From the NCBI GenBank assembly GCA_002439085.1, contig DJSW01000015.1:40016-104015 (forward strand): DNA of 64,000 nucleotides. The letters are read 5' to 3'. Made by a program: the position numbers and the translations under genes. Positions 34,568-47,684 of this stretch are shown here, piece by piece. The DNA is from Alphaproteobacteria bacterium UBA6324 (GTDB taxonomy: Bacteria; Pseudomonadota; Alphaproteobacteria; CAAGCB01; CAG-977). The notes beneath the pieces were generated by a model, which saw only the letters and a list, made by a program, of their open reading frames with translations, did not search any database and was not told where the DNA came from. How positions within the stretch are numbered: the stretch's first letter is position 1; the number at the start of each line of letters is the position of its first letter.

Positions 34568-35185
34568 ATGTCAAACCTACCGGAACCTTCCCGCGTCGCA
34601 ACTGCCGGCGGCCAACAAAGCCGCCAGCGGGACATCCGCAAAATCGACGACGTTCCCGCGCGTTACCGCAACCATCCGTCCTTTGACGCGCTGATCGACG
34701 ACCCCGCCCATCACGGCGACCCGAACGGCAAAGTCCTGCGCGAAGCCATGACCGCGATAGAGGCCGAGTTTTCCGGCGCGGTCAAAGGCCCCGTTTCGCG
34801 ATCCGATACCCCTTACATCGACTTTTACGACGGCGAAGGCCACCCGTTCGACATCAAAACCCCGCTGTCGCCCGACAAAGGGGACAAATGGGAATTCGAC
34901 CCCGTTTCAAACGCGCAAACGATCTTGCACCAGCTGGACATGGATCACCCGAACAAATATACGAAAAAAGCCGAACCCGTCGCCGTCATGGTGGACACGA
35001 CCTATATGACGCCCCGCGACCGCGACGCGCTGTGGCACGAATTGCGTAAAAACACCAAGGACGACCGCGCCGTTTTGAAACGCGTGTTCGAGGTCAACGT
35101 CGATCTGGACGGCCGCAAACCCGTCAGGGCGAAACAGCCCCTGACCGCGGCGCAGCTGGCCGTTTTAAGCGGGCGAGGCCGGTGA
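34568..35185 (+). CDS. PD-(D/E)xK-like putative nuclease or toxin-type protein
   Basis: 205 residues, no signal peptide. Residues about 60-100 carry a pattern seen in restriction-endonuclease-like toxin domains: a helix with AIEAEFSG, then PYIDFYDGEG and FDIKTP (an Asp followed by D-x-K), then QTILHQLDM and a strand VMVDTTYMTPRDRDALWHEL like the last strand-helix of polymorphic toxin nucleases. The family cannot be named and the match is by eye. The start at 34568 has AGAGGTG. The next gene, a Sel1 lipoprotein, starts in the stop codon (TGATG), so the pair is coupled. It could be a stand-alone nuclease, an effector of the T4SS, or simply a DNA-repair-type enzyme. Confidence 0.5.
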   Translation: MSNLPEPSRVATAGGQQSRQRDIRKIDDVPARYRNHPSFDALIDDPAHHGDPNGKVLREAMTAIEAEFSGAVKGPVSRSDTPYIDFYDGEGHPFDIKTPLSPDKGDKWEFDPVSNAQTILHQLDMDHPNKYTKKAEPVAVMVDTTYMTPRDRDALWHELRKNTKDDRAVLKRVFEVNVDLDGRKPVRAKQPLTAAQLAVLSGRGR

Positions 35186-35727
35186 TGTCGTTGAAAACGC
35201 GCTTTATCCTCCCCTTGTTGCTGGCGTTGTCCGGCTGTGTTTTCATCCCCGATTTTTATTCGCCGGAAATGGCGGACGGCTATTCCGACGCCGAAAAGGG
35301 GATCGCCGCGTTCAACCGCGCGGATTATAAACAGGCGTTGCAATTTCTGGCGCCCGCCGCCGAAAAGGGCGACATCGACGCGCAATACATGGTCGGCATG
35401 ATCCACCTGTACGGGCTGGCGGAATACAAAAACAGCTTCGCCGCGCAAAAATGGCTGACGCTGGCGGCGCAGGCCGGACAGCGCGCCGCGCAGGAACAGC
35501 TGGCGTTTTTATATAACGACGAACTGTCGTCCGTTTACAACCCGATCGACGCGTATCATTGGTTCAGCATCATCATCGCCGACCGCCCGCAGTATCAGGA
35601 AAAGCTGAACAATCTGGAATGGACGCTGCGCAGCCGCGGATTGCTGGCCACGGCCAAAACCATTCCCGATCCGAAAAAACCGCGGTACAAGGGCGTCGAT
35701 TACAATTCTTTGTTTCCGTTGCGGTGA
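35185..35727 (+). CDS. Sel1-repeat lipoprotein
   Basis: 180 residues. A lipoprotein signal (FILPLLLALSGC, lipobox ending L-S-G-C) is followed by two or three Sel1/TPR-like repeats: AFNRADYKQALQFLAPAAEKGDIDAQYMVGMIHLYG, KWLTLAAQAGQRAAQEQLAFLY, each spread over about 36 residues. Sel1 proteins act as scaffolds, and some serve as immunity proteins. The protein should be anchored to a membrane facing the periplasm. Its ATG shares bases with the stop of the nuclease-like gene. A polytopic membrane protein follows 9 bases later. Confidence 0.8.
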   Translation: MSLKTRFILPLLLALSGCVFIPDFYSPEMADGYSDAEKGIAAFNRADYKQALQFLAPAAEKGDIDAQYMVGMIHLYGLAEYKNSFAAQKWLTLAAQAGQRAAQEQLAFLYNDELSSVYNPIDAYHWFSIIIADRPQYQEKLNNLEWTLRSRGLLATAKTIPDPKKPRYKGVDYNSLFPLR

Positions 35728-35736
35728 CCGACAAAA

Positions 35737-37290
35737 ATGACTGATAAAAAATTCCTGTTTTTGACGCGCGAAGACTGGCTGGCGTTGATCGTCTGTCTGG
35801 CGGCCGGCAGCGCGCTGAGTGCGTTTCTGCTTTACGACGTTTTGTGCGATCTGGCAAACTATCACTATTACAACGGATTCGCCTTTGTTCACAACCGTTA
35901 CGACATTGATGTCGCCCCCGCCGGATACCACAGCTTTTTCAATCCGCTGCTGGACGCCGTCAACTGGTTTTTGATCAAACGTCTGGACACAAACCCGCGG
36001 CTTTATTTCGCACTGACCGGATTGCCGTTCGGGTTGCTGCTGTTCGTCTGTTTGAAAATCAACCGGTTGTTTTTCACCGATAAAACCGCCATTGCCGCGT
36101 CCATGGTTTTGGGCGCGACCGGTTTTGCGACGTGGTTCCAAATCGGTTCGACCAGCAACGAAATCCCCGTCGCCGTTTTGGTGCTGGCCGCCCTTTATTG
36201 GATGTTAAAGGGGGAAAAAGAGCTGTTCGCCGCGTTTTTATTGGGCGCGGCCGCGGGGTTGAAACCGACGGCGGCGACCTATTGCCTGTCGTCCGGAATC
36301 GTGTTCATCGCGTTCAACCGCAGGGATTTCAAGCGCATCGGACTGTTCGCGCTGTGCGGCGTCCTCGGTTTTCTGGCGACGAACGGTTTTTGGATGTACA
36401 AATTGTACGCGATGTATCAAAACCCGTTCTTTCCGTTTTTGAACGGCGTGTTCCGGTCGCCGTGGTTCGCGGCGTCGAATTTCACGCCGATGCAGCTGGA
36501 ATCGCCCGATTTGAACACGTCCCTGCCGAAACTGCTGTTGCTGCCGCTGCTGCTGATTTCGGTGACGGAGGGAAGCGAACCGACGTTGGATCATATGACG
36601 TTTTCGGATTTCCGCTGGCTGTTCGCGGCCGTTTTGCTGGTCGTCTGGGCGGTTCGGGCGCGCCGGATCAAAATGACCCGTGCGGAAAAGTTTCTGGCGT
36701 TCTGGCTAATCGTTTCCTATGTCGTTTGGATCAAGGCGTTTCTGGTCGTGCGCTATCTGATCCCCGTCGAAATGATGCTGCCCGTGTTTTTCGTCAAAGC
36801 CGCGGCGTCGTGGCGCCCTCTGACGGGTTCGACCGTCAAACAGGCGGTCAAAATCTCCGCCTGCGTCGTTTTGTTCGCGATGTGCGTCGGCACGGTTTGG
36901 AATTCGGGCGTGTGGGGCAAGCTGAGCGTCGGCGAGAACGCCCGTTTGCGGCCGGATTTCCCCGACAAGCTGATCGTCCCCGATGATACGGTGTTTTTAA
37001 CGTCCGGCAACCGCAATTCGATGTTTTTGGCGCAAGTGGCGGAAAAGGCGAAGATCAGGATTGTCAACAGGGATGAAAACCTGTGGCCGTTCATATCCAA
37101 AACGAAATGGGGCGAAAAAATCAAAAACACGGCAAAAGAACCGGCAATCAAAGCGTTGTGGATGACATCCGGCACGTCCGCCATCACCGTTGACGGCATG
37201 ACCTGCCGCCCGTTTCAGGCGGACATGATTCACACCGTGTGTTTCCCCGACAAAATCGCAGGCGTCGCGTTTTTAATGTTCCAACCCTGA
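35737..37290 (+). CDS. Polytopic membrane protein, GT-C glycosyltransferase-like (paralogue A)
   Basis: 517 residues with about ten membrane helices. The first loop holds DLANYHYYNGFAFVHNRYDIDVAPAG and FFNPLLDAVNW, a conserved acidic/aromatic patch like the catalytic loop of GT-C (GT87/DUF2029-type) glycosyltransferases that use polyprenyl-phosphate sugars. The C-terminal 120 residues are soluble and probably periplasmic. A clear paralogue is at 40370-41950 (shared [32 protein letters not shown]-x-A-x-[21 protein letters not shown]). Function is inferred; envelope polysaccharide modification is most likely. A terminator follows. Confidence 0.65.
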   Translation: MTDKKFLFLTREDWLALIVCLAAGSALSAFLLYDVLCDLANYHYYNGFAFVHNRYDIDVAPAGYHSFFNPLLDAVNWFLIKRLDTNPRLYFALTGLPFGLLLFVCLKINRLFFTDKTAIAASMVLGATGFATWFQIGSTSNEIPVAVLVLAALYWMLKGEKELFAAFLLGAAAGLKPTAATYCLSSGIVFIAFNRRDFKRIGLFALCGVLGFLATNGFWMYKLYAMYQNPFFPFLNGVFRSPWFAASNFTPMQLESPDLNTSLPKLLLLPLLLISVTEGSEPTLDHMTFSDFRWLFAAVLLVVWAVRARRIKMTRAEKFLAFWLIVSYVVWIKAFLVVRYLIPVEMMLPVFFVKAAASWRPLTGSTVKQAVKISACVVLFAMCVGTVWNSGVWGKLSVGENARLRPDFPDKLIVPDDTVFLTSGNRNSMFLAQVAEKAKIRIVNRDENLWPFISKTKWGEKIKNTAKEPAIKALWMTSGTSAITVDGMTCRPFQADMIHTVCFPDKIAGVAFLMFQP

Positions 37291-37304
37291 TATTGCTCCT
37301 CGGC

Positions 37305-37350
37305 CGCCTTGCCTTTCTGTTTAGCTGGCAAGGCGATCGTGTTTTTTTTT
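37305..37350 (+). terminator. Intrinsic terminator after membrane paralogue A
   Basis: CGCCTTGCC (37305-37313) pairs with GGCAAGGCG (37327-37335), followed by ATCGTG and a run of nine T. Confidence 0.85.
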
Positions 37351-37376
37351 ATTTTATCTCGGATGCGGGGGAACGC

Positions 37377-37934
37377 TCAGACTTTCAATCCGCACAAACC
37401 GAACAGGCGTTTCAACCGCCGTTTCACCAGTATGCGCGCCAAAGGGGAAATGATGTTTTCCAATTTCAAAAAACACCAGCCTTTGTAGCGGCAAAAGCTT
37501 TTCATATCAATGTATTTCAACTGTTTTTTACCGTTTTTGATCTGAACGACAAAATTGTTCAAATTGAAATCATAAAAAAACAAATCGTGCGCCAACAGAT
37601 TATACGCGAAAAAATTCAGCTGTTCCGCCAGTTCGGGACAAATTTTTCCATTTGTTATATAATATCCCAACGGTTTCGACGGCGATCCGTCGTCGTCAAA
37701 AAAGGCTTCGCATTCCAACCCTTTCCCCAAATTCGTATCGACCAAACACGGGGCGGTTTGGGCGACAAAATCGTTTAAAACCGATTTGGCGGTGTAAAAA
37801 GTATGGATTTCGCGATCGAAAAAATCCGCTTCTTTGAAGCGAGACGGTATTTTAACGCATTTGCCCGTCTTTGTCGGATGCTTAAAGCAAAGTCTGGTCG
37901 AACCCTTTCCCAGAAAGTCCGTTAAAATCAACAT
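37377..37934 (-). CDS. YrbL-like (PhoP regulatory network) kinase-fold protein
   Basis: 185 residues. It opens with LGKGSTRLCFKHPTKTGKCVKI, the glycine loop and first lysine strand seen in YrbL proteins, and has HDLFFYDFNLNNFVVQ, which looks like a short form of the kinase catalytic loop (D-x-N-x-x-N). A final strand LKYIDMKSF could carry the metal aspartate. YrbL is a PhoP-regulated protein of unknown role; the fold suggests small-molecule or lipid-sugar phosphorylation. It has a good sigma-70 promoter. Base composition is more AT-rich than its neighbours, a sign of transfer or weak expression. Confidence 0.75.
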   Translation of the reverse strand: MLILTDFLGKGSTRLCFKHPTKTGKCVKIPSRFKEADFFDREIHTFYTAKSVLNDFVAQTAPCLVDTNLGKGLECEAFFDDDGSPSKPLGYYITNGKICPELAEQLNFFAYNLLAHDLFFYDFNLNNFVVQIKNGKKQLKYIDMKSFCRYKGWCFLKLENIISPLARILVKRRLKRLFGLCGLKV

Positions 37935-37969
37935 CTTAATTCCAAAATCATTTGTGTCCGGTTGATGTA

Positions 37970-37999
37970 ATTATAATTGCATTTAAACAAACGTGTCAA
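37970..37999 (-). promoter_or_regulatory. Sigma-70 promoter of the yrbL-like gene
   Basis: Minus strand TTGACA (37999-37994), 18-base spacer, TATAAT (37975-37970). Both boxes are perfect. Start predicted near 37963, about 29 bases before the ATG. It lies between two divergent genes, so the XRE protein may act here. Confidence 0.8.
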
Positions 38000-38016
38000 G
38001 CGATAATCATTGAAGA

Positions 38017-38259
38017 ATGAAGCGAGAAGATGCTGAAAAATTATCGCAAAAAGTGGTCGAAATTCTGGAACGCGAAAGAATCGAACGACGCATCACAAAA
38101 TTGCGCATTTCCAAAGAAACGGGGTTGAGCAGAACCGCCGTAACATTGATTGTCAACCGGCAAAACAGCCCGACTTTACGGACGTTGCTGATGCTGGCGG
38201 ATTGTATCGGCGTTGATTTGAAAAAAGCGTTGGACGAAGCGGAAAAAACATTAAAGTGA
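38017..38259 (+). CDS. Small XRE-family helix-turn-helix regulator
   Basis: 80 residues: an N-terminal helix (EDAEKLSQKVVEILERERIE), then a helix-turn-helix (ITKLRISKETGLSRTAVTLIVNRQNSPTLRTLLMLADCIGVDL) covering nearly the whole rest. It is a DNA-binding protein without a ligand or dimer domain of size. It is divergent from the YrbL-like gene and shares its promoter region, so it probably controls that gene, itself, or both. It has no toxin partner in the antitoxin sense. Its stop is directly next to the uvrB stop on the other strand. Confidence 0.8.
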   Translation: MKREDAEKLSQKVVEILERERIERRITKLRISKETGLSRTAVTLIVNRQNSPTLRTLLMLADCIGVDLKKALDEAEKTLK

Positions 38260-40302
<2,043 letters not shown>

Positions 40303-40369
40303 CGCTTTACCTTTCCTTTTCAGACCGTTAAAATGACCGCCGTAACAATATAAGGACGCGAACCGCCGG

Positions 40370-41950
40370 ATGCAATCCATTAACACAAAAAACCGTTCCA
40401 CGCTCTTTCACGCTTGCGCCGCCCTGATTTTTCTGGCGGCGGGCGGGTTGGTTTCCGCCGCGTTGAAATTCGAGCTGACCTACGATTACCTGCTGTATCA
40501 CCATTACAACGGATTTGCGTTTTTAAACGGGCGGCTGGGAACGGACATCGCCCCCGCGTCCGTCGCGACCTATTACAATCCGCTGTTGGACGCGCTGCTG
40601 TACAAGCTGAACGCGTTTTTCCGAAACGACCGCGGCGGATATTATTTCGCGACCGGCTTGCCGTTCGGCGCGATGCTGTTCGTTTTGTTTGAAATCTCTC
40701 TGCTGTTTTTCGATTTCAAAACGTTAAAAGGCAAGCTGTGCTGCTCCGCCGTTTCAATCATCGGCGCGACGGGCGTCGCCGCGTGGTTTCAAATCGGAAC
40801 GGCGACGCATGAAATTCCGGCCGCCGCCCTTATTTTATCCGCGCTGTACCTGATCCTGCGCTTTCCAGATCATAAAAAGACCTACGCCGCCGCCGGTTTC
40901 CTGCTGGGCGCGGCCGCGGGGTTGAAGCTGACCGCCGCCGTTTATTGCGTTTCAACGGGAATCGCGTTGCTTTTGTCATACAGGACGCTGGCGAAGCCTA
41001 AAACGTTCATCGCTTGGCTGGCCGCGGGCGGGCTGGCCGGATTTCTGGCGACGGACGGATTTTGGGCGGTCATGCTGTGGAACGATTTTCAAAACCCGTT
41101 TTTCCCGTTTTGGAACAAAGTGTTCAAATCGCCGTTTTATTTGAACGAAAACTACGTCGATCGCCTACATTTGGACGGCGTCACGGGTTTTCAGCTGGCT
41201 TTCCTGCCGTTTTACCTGATCAACCACCCCTATACATCCAACGTCGGCGCGCTGCAGGAACTGACCGATTTCAGATTTGCCGCGCTGTTCGTCACCGCCG
41301 CGTGCGCTTTGGCGTTCCGATGCCGCCTGTCGCCCGTGATGAAAAAAGCGGCGCTGTGGCTGGGCGTTTCGTATGTTGTCTGGCTGACAACGGCCGCCAA
41401 CCTACGCTTTGCCGTTCCGATCGAAGCTTTAACCGCCGTCGTTTTGGTCGCGGCGTTTTCCAAATGGAAAAAGCCCGCGTCCCTGATCGGCGAAGCGTTG
41501 TACCTGTCCGCCGCCGTGATCGGAACGGCCGTTTTCGCCTCGACGGCCGTTTTGTCCGCCCCTTGGGGGTTCGGAACGCGGGCGGACATTTTAAACGAAC
41601 GGGTCGTCCTGCCCGAAAACGCCGTGCTGGAACTTTACCGTTTTCCGCTGGCGGGCGTCGCGGCCGAAATCGCCGAAACGAACCCGACGGCGAAAATCGT
41701 CCTGTACGCCCCGTCCGACAACCAATGGCACGGGTGGGACATCGCCCGCATGGGGAAAACGGACGGCCTGCGAACGGATCTGATCGCCAACGCCGCCGTC
41801 CGCGCCGCTTTGTTCCAAGACGCGTTCGGGCTGGTTTACGACGAAAATCCGGAATTGCTGAACTGGAACTGCCGAACGCTGGACGTGGCGGCGAATTTCA
41901 AAACCGTCCTGTTTTCGGATGTCAAGCTGTGTATCGAACCGAAAAAATAA
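40370..41950 (+). CDS. Polytopic membrane protein, GT-C glycosyltransferase-like (paralogue B)
   Basis: 526 residues, the same plan as the protein at 35737-37290: N-terminal helix, loop [29 protein letters not shown] and [11 protein letters not shown], about ten helices with [29 protein letters not shown] and QNPFFPFWN, and a soluble end with a disulfide-capable WNCRTLD...VKLCIEP. The repeated H/Y/N-rich first loop is the likely active site if these are GT-C enzymes. The two copies flank yrbL-like, XRE and uvrB. It is followed by aspartate aminotransferase after 74 bases. Confidence 0.65.
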   Translation: MQSINTKNRSTLFHACAALIFLAAGGLVSAALKFELTYDYLLYHHYNGFAFLNGRLGTDIAPASVATYYNPLLDALLYKLNAFFRNDRGGYYFATGLPFGAMLFVLFEISLLFFDFKTLKGKLCCSAVSIIGATGVAAWFQIGTATHEIPAAALILSALYLILRFPDHKKTYAAAGFLLGAAAGLKLTAAVYCVSTGIALLLSYRTLAKPKTFIAWLAAGGLAGFLATDGFWAVMLWNDFQNPFFPFWNKVFKSPFYLNENYVDRLHLDGVTGFQLAFLPFYLINHPYTSNVGALQELTDFRFAALFVTAACALAFRCRLSPVMKKAALWLGVSYVVWLTTAANLRFAVPIEALTAVVLVAAFSKWKKPASLIGEALYLSAAVIGTAVFASTAVLSAPWGFGTRADILNERVVLPENAVLELYRFPLAGVAAEIAETNPTAKIVLYAPSDNQWHGWDIARMGKTDGLRTDLIANAAVRAALFQDAFGLVYDENPELLNWNCRTLDVAANFKTVLFSDVKLCIEPKK

Positions 41951-41982
41951 CGAAAAACCTCTTTACGGGCGATAGCGACTAA

Positions 41983-43227
<1,245 letters not shown>

Positions 43228-43233
43228 AGAAAA

Positions 43234-43266
43234 GCCCTTCCGCCCAAAAAAACGGAAGGGTTTTTC
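43234..43266. terminator. Bidirectional terminator between aatA and ptsG-like gene
   Basis: CCCTTCCG (43235-43242) and CGGAAGGG (43253-43260) with T run after it on the plus strand and AAAAG before it, between convergent genes. Confidence 0.85.
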
Positions 43267-43269
43267 ATT

Positions 43270-45024
43270 TTATGAAAACGACAGGTACGCCCGTTCGCCG
43301 TTGATTTTGAACATCAGCGCCACACCGGATTCGCGCAGTTTTTCCTCGTCAATCAGGGACGGATCGGCCAGCCGGACGCAAACGCCGCCGTCGGCCTCGC
43401 TTTCAACCGATACGATGTTGGCGTCCCCGCCTAACGCGGCGCGCACATCGACTGACAGAACGGGGGCGGAGATGACGGGAACGTCCGCGCCGGAACGCAA
43501 AAACTCCTCCATCTCCGTTTTCAAATTTTCCGATATCGTGCCAAAAACGGCTTGGACGCCGTGGCCGACGCGCATCACGCCCGTCGCGCCCAACGCTTTC
43601 AATTCCGCATCACTCGCCTTGGCCGGATCTTTTAAAATCAGCCGCAGCCGCGTGATGCAGGCGTCAAGGTTTTGAATGTTGTCCCGCCCGCCGAACGCGG
43701 CCACCAACCGCGCCGCCGTTTGCGTTTTCGCCCCGTGCTCATCATCGCCGGTTTGCGCGGCGGCCACGCCCGCGTCATCGTCGCGGCCGGGGGTTTTCAT
43801 ATCAAACGCCGTGATGAAAAACCGGAACACGGCATAGTAGATAACCGCGTAAACGGGCCCCAGAACGAACACCAGCCACGGTTTCGTATCCAGCGCGTAA
43901 AACAGGCCGAAATCTATCGCGCCCTGCGAAAACGTGTAACCGATATGTGCGCCGGCCAGATTGACGACGGCAAAGGCCGTGCCGACCAGCACGGCGTGAA
44001 CGAAATACAGCGCGGGCGCGACGAACAGGAACGTGAATTCCAGCGGTTCGGTGATCCCTGTCAAAAACGCGGTCAACGCGCCGGACGCCATGATCCCGCC
44101 GATTTTCAGCCTGTTTTCGGGCTTTGCGGTTTGCCAGATCGCCAACGCCGCGGCGGGCAGGCCGAACATTTTGATCAAAAACCCGCCGCCCAGTATGCCG
44201 GCCGTCGGATCGCCCGCGAAAAACCGCGGAATGTCGCCGGTGACGACTTCGCCCGCCTTGTTCACATACGCCCCGATTTCAAAGAAAAACGGCACGTTCC
44301 AGATATGGTGCAACCCGAACGGCAGCAGCAACCGTTCGACAAACCCGTAAGTCGCTCCGGCCACCGCGGGCGCGCTGTACGCCGCCCACATGGAAAACGT
44401 GTTGATCAATTCCTGCACGGGCGGCCAGAACAGGCTGAGCGCGACACCCAAAACGATCGCGATCAGGGACGTTAAAATCGGCACGGAACGCTTGCCCGCG
44501 AAAAACCCAAGATACGGCGGCAGACTGACGCGGTAGAACCGTTTATATACCCACGCCGCGACGACGCCGGCGAACAACCCGCCGAACACGCCTGTTTGAA
44601 TGGTCTTGATCCCCGCGTTCGTCGAAACGATCCGGCGCGCGAAATCGACGTCGTAGCCCAGCGCGTCGGCCAAAATCCCCAACGTTTCCCGTTCGGACGA
44701 CACATGAAACCACAAAACGTCCGCCATGACGCCCATCGTCGCCTGCAGCACCAGAAACCCCGTCACCGCCGCCAAAGCCGCGACACCGTCGTTGTCGGTC
44801 AGCCCCAGCGTCGTGCCGATCGCGAAAATCAGCGGCATATTGTCGAAAATGACGTTGCCGCATTGGGTCATAACCTGCGGAATAACAGTCGGAATCCACG
44901 TCACTTCCGCATTCAGCAACCCCGACCCGATCCCCAGCAGCAACCCCGCGACGGGCAGGACGGCGACCGGCAGCATCAGGGATTTTCCGATTTGCTGCAA
45001 AAACATAAAGGCTTTCTTTCCCAT
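43270..45024 (-). CDS. ptsG: Glucose-type PTS permease EIICB with a second degenerate IIB domain
   Basis: 584 residues. The IIC part ([66 protein letters not shown]) is closer to glucose PtsG than to NagE. The IIB domain follows with the phosphocysteine at about residue 455 in [10 protein letters not shown]. After it, residues about 525-584 look like a second IIB copy (AALGGDANI matching [15 protein letters not shown] matching LKDPAK), but glutamate stands where the cysteine should be. The ATG at 45024 has AGGAG eight bases before; a GTG at 45033 is also in frame. It is coupled to the EIIA-HPr-EI gene. Confidence 0.88.
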   Translation of the reverse strand: MGKKAFMFLQQIGKSLMLPVAVLPVAGLLLGIGSGLLNAEVTWIPTVIPQVMTQCGNVIFDNMPLIFAIGTTLGLTDNDGVAALAAVTGFLVLQATMGVMADVLWFHVSSERETLGILADALGYDVDFARRIVSTNAGIKTIQTGVFGGLFAGVVAAWVYKRFYRVSLPPYLGFFAGKRSVPILTSLIAIVLGVALSLFWPPVQELINTFSMWAAYSAPAVAGATYGFVERLLLPFGLHHIWNVPFFFEIGAYVNKAGEVVTGDIPRFFAGDPTAGILGGGFLIKMFGLPAAALAIWQTAKPENRLKIGGIMASGALTAFLTGITEPLEFTFLFVAPALYFVHAVLVGTAFAVVNLAGAHIGYTFSQGAIDFGLFYALDTKPWLVFVLGPVYAVIYYAVFRFFITAFDMKTPGRDDDAGVAAAQTGDDEHGAKTQTAARLVAAFGGRDNIQNLDACITRLRLILKDPAKASDAELKALGATGVMRVGHGVQAVFGTISENLKTEMEEFLRSGADVPVISAPVLSVDVRAALGGDANIVSVESEADGGVCVRLADPSLIDEEKLRESGVALMFKINGERAYLSFS

Positions 45025-45035
45025 GGCGGACACTC

Positions 45036-47570
45036 CTATTTTTTCAAAAATTCCCCGATTTTCGACCGGACGGCGGCGGCCGTTTCCAATTCCAGCACCT
45101 CTTGCGCCAACAGGCGGCAGCGGTCGATCGACAAAGCCCTGACCGCCGCTTTGACGGCCGGAACGGCGGACGGCGCGACGCTTAATTCATCCGCCCCCAA
45201 ACCGATCAGGACGGGAACGGCCGCCGATTCGCCCGCCGCCGCGCCGCAAACGCCGACCCGCAGGCCGTGTTGTTTCGCGGCGTCCGCCGTTTGTTTGATC
45301 AACCGCAAAACGGCCGGATGCAACGCGTCGGTGAAATCCGCCAATCGGGCGTTGCCGCGATCCGCCGCCATGGTGTATTGCGTCAAATCGTTCGTCCCGA
45401 TCGAAAAGAAATCGACGTAACGCGCGAAAACGTCGGCCATGACCGCCGCGGCGGGGACTTCCACCATCATGCCGACGCCGACGGGCGCGGCCACGTTCAG
45501 CCGTTCGCGTTCCTCCGCGACGATTTGTTTCGCGCTGATCAGTTCGCCGACATCCGCAATCATCGGGAACATCAGCCGCAGCCCCGTTTTTCCGGCCGCG
45601 CGCAAAACGGCGCGGATCTGCGCGCGAAAAACGTCCGGCTCAGCCAGCGACAAACGGATGCCGCGCACCCCCAGAAAGGGATTATCCTCCCGCGGCATTT
45701 GCAAATAGGGTAAAGGCTTGTCCCCGCCGGCGTCCAACGTGCGCACGATCAGTGTCCTTTCCGCTCCCAGCGTTTCCGCGACGGCCGAATAGGCGGCGGC
45801 CTGCTCGTCTTCGTCCGGCGCACGCCCGCGTCCCGAAAACAGAAATTCGGAACGCAGCAAACCGACGCCGTCACCGCCGTTTTCAACGACCTGCGCCGCC
45901 TCTTTGACGGAAGAGATGTTGGCGCAGACCTCGATCCGCGTTCCGTCGGCCGTTACGGCGGGAACATCCTTTTCCTTAAACAAAGCCGTGCGGATTTCGC
46001 GATCCGCCTGTTCCCGCAAAGCGGCCTTTTTGCACAACAGGGCATCGGGGTTCGTGCGTAATTCTCCCTTTGTCCCGTCCAACAAAACGGGCGTCCCGTT
46101 TAAAATGTCCAGCACCGTTTCCGGCAATCCGGCGACGGCCGGCAACATCAGCGACCGCGCCAATATCGCCGCGTGCGACGCCGCCCCGCCCCCGACGGTC
46201 GCGAAACCGGCGATTTTTTCGCGATCCAGCGACGCCGCGTCCGACGGGGACAGTTCCCGCGCGATCAAAACGGCATTGTCCGGCAGACAAAGCTTTTGTT
46301 CGACTTCGCCCGTTATCAACCGCAGCACGCGCCGCCCGACATCGCGCAGATCCTGCGCCCGTCCGGCCAACAACCCGCTTTTCATTTCGGACAGGATTCC
46401 CGCCTGACGCTCTGTCACCGTCCGCCATGCGAACGCCGCACTGCGTCCTTTGGCGATCAGATCGCCCGCCCCCGCCGCCAATTCCGGATCGTTCAGCAAT
46501 TCACGGTGCGCTTTGAAAATGCCGGCTTTGTCTTCGCCGGCACGGCGGCGCGTTTGATCAAACAGATCGGAGAGCTGTTCATCCGCCTCCGCCAGCGCGC
46601 GGGTCAGTTTCTCCCGTTCCTGCGCAGGGGTCGCGCCGAACTCTTCGATTTCAATCGCGGCGTCCTGCAACCGCACGGCCACGCCGACTGCCACACCGGC
46701 CGAAACCGGAATCCCCGAATAAACACCGCCGACATCATCACGCCGCGCCGCGGGGGATGCGGGATCAACCGCGGCAAATTCTTCGGCGGATCGGGTCAAA
46801 TCCTCGCCCAATCCGGATTCGATCAAAGGAATCAGGGATTTGACGGCGTCCCGCGCGTCCGCCCCTTCGGCCGTCAAGCGGACGACATCGCTTTTTTGAA
46901 CGTCCAATCCCATAACGGAAACCAGACTTTTGGCGTTGGCGGAACGATCCCCTTTCCATAACAGGATCGACGCCGAAAACCGCTTCGCCGCGTTTGTCAA
47001 AACCGCGATCGGCCGCGCGTGCAGCCCCGCCGGATTTTTGATTGCCATCCCCCACGATTCGACACGGTCGCCCGCCGCGTTTCCGGCCGCCTCCTCCTTA
47101 ACCGCGGCGACGCGCAACACGACATCCGCGCCGGCGGCGACATCCCGTCCGGGCAGCAACAGTTCGACCCCCGCCGTCCGGCCGACGACGACCATTTCCG
47201 TCAGCAGGCTTTTCCCGCCGCTTTCAATCGTTTCGGGATCGAACGCGATCAGCGGATCGCCCCGATTCACGTTTTGCCCGACGGCCGTCCGGACATCGAA
47301 CCCCGCGCCTTTGAGCATGACGGTATCCAATCCGATGTGCAACAAAACCTCCACCCCCGCCGCCGTTTTCAACGTCAAAGCGTGATGCGCGGAATGAATG
47401 TTCGTCACAACGCCGCCGCACGGCGCGCGCAATATGAACGATGTCGGCGCAAACGCCGCCCCGTCCCCGATCGTTTTTTGCGAAAACACCTGATCCGGCA
47501 CGGATTCGACCGGCACAACCCTGCCCGATACGGGCGCGTACAATTCCAACACGTCATTATTTGTCATCAT
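45036..47570 (-). CDS. Fused PTS protein EIIA(Glc)-HPr-EI
   Basis: 844 residues with three joined domains. EIIA of the glucose type: residues 1-155, active His78 in EVLLHIGLD, partner His63. HPr: about 172-260, His184 in PAGLHARP. Enzyme I: about 282-844, His466 in [17 protein letters not shown]-binding [24 protein letters not shown] and Cys in GVCGAAAGE. One protein thus carries phosphate from PEP to the permease encoded next to it. The layout is that of Caulobacter NagF-type multiphosphoryl proteins. ATG at 47570 or the next codon; GGAGGG precedes. No repressor is adjacent. Confidence 0.93.
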   Translation of the reverse strand: MMTNNDVLELYAPVSGRVVPVESVPDQVFSQKTIGDGAAFAPTSFILRAPCGGVVTNIHSAHHALTLKTAAGVEVLLHIGLDTVMLKGAGFDVRTAVGQNVNRGDPLIAFDPETIESGGKSLLTEMVVVGRTAGVELLLPGRDVAAGADVVLRVAAVKEEAAGNAAGDRVESWGMAIKNPAGLHARPIAVLTNAAKRFSASILLWKGDRSANAKSLVSVMGLDVQKSDVVRLTAEGADARDAVKSLIPLIESGLGEDLTRSAEEFAAVDPASPAARRDDVGGVYSGIPVSAGVAVGVAVRLQDAAIEIEEFGATPAQEREKLTRALAEADEQLSDLFDQTRRRAGEDKAGIFKAHRELLNDPELAAGAGDLIAKGRSAAFAWRTVTERQAGILSEMKSGLLAGRAQDLRDVGRRVLRLITGEVEQKLCLPDNAVLIARELSPSDAASLDREKIAGFATVGGGAASHAAILARSLMLPAVAGLPETVLDILNGTPVLLDGTKGELRTNPDALLCKKAALREQADREIRTALFKEKDVPAVTADGTRIEVCANISSVKEAAQVVENGGDGVGLLRSEFLFSGRGRAPDEDEQAAAYSAVAETLGAERTLIVRTLDAGGDKPLPYLQMPREDNPFLGVRGIRLSLAEPDVFRAQIRAVLRAAGKTGLRLMFPMIADVGELISAKQIVAEERERLNVAAPVGVGMMVEVPAAAVMADVFARYVDFFSIGTNDLTQYTMAADRGNARLADFTDALHPAVLRLIKQTADAAKQHGLRVGVCGAAAGESAAVPVLIGLGADELSVAPSAVPAVKAAVRALSIDRCRLLAQEVLELETAAAVRSKIGEFLKK

Positions 47571-47655
47571 ATTCCCTCCGAACCGCGGACTTTCATCCAG
47601 TTTACCGCCGAACGGCGCGCGTTCCCATACGGCAACAAGGTTATAGAGGGATATG

Positions 47656-47680
47656 AAAAAGCCCTCCGTCCGGAGGGCTG
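47656..47680 (-). terminator. Intrinsic terminator after the sigma-54 controlled unknown gene
   Basis: On the minus strand AGCCCTCC-GGAC-GGAGGGCT is followed by TTTTT. It lies just after the stop at 47685 and separates it from the PTS operon. Confidence 0.85.
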
Positions 47681-47684
47681 TCGT

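Noticed and set aside
38017..38259. XRE gene plus yrbL-like gene as a toxin-antitoxin pair
   Set aside because: They are divergent, not an operon, and the YrbL-like protein is not a known toxin fold such as HipA.
43270..45024. PTS permease as N-acetylglucosamine NagE
   Set aside because: Motifs [23 protein letters not shown] and [12 protein letters not shown] match glucose PtsG better; NagE has LHQVLN and SFFGGKRF instead. Specificity still needs a test.
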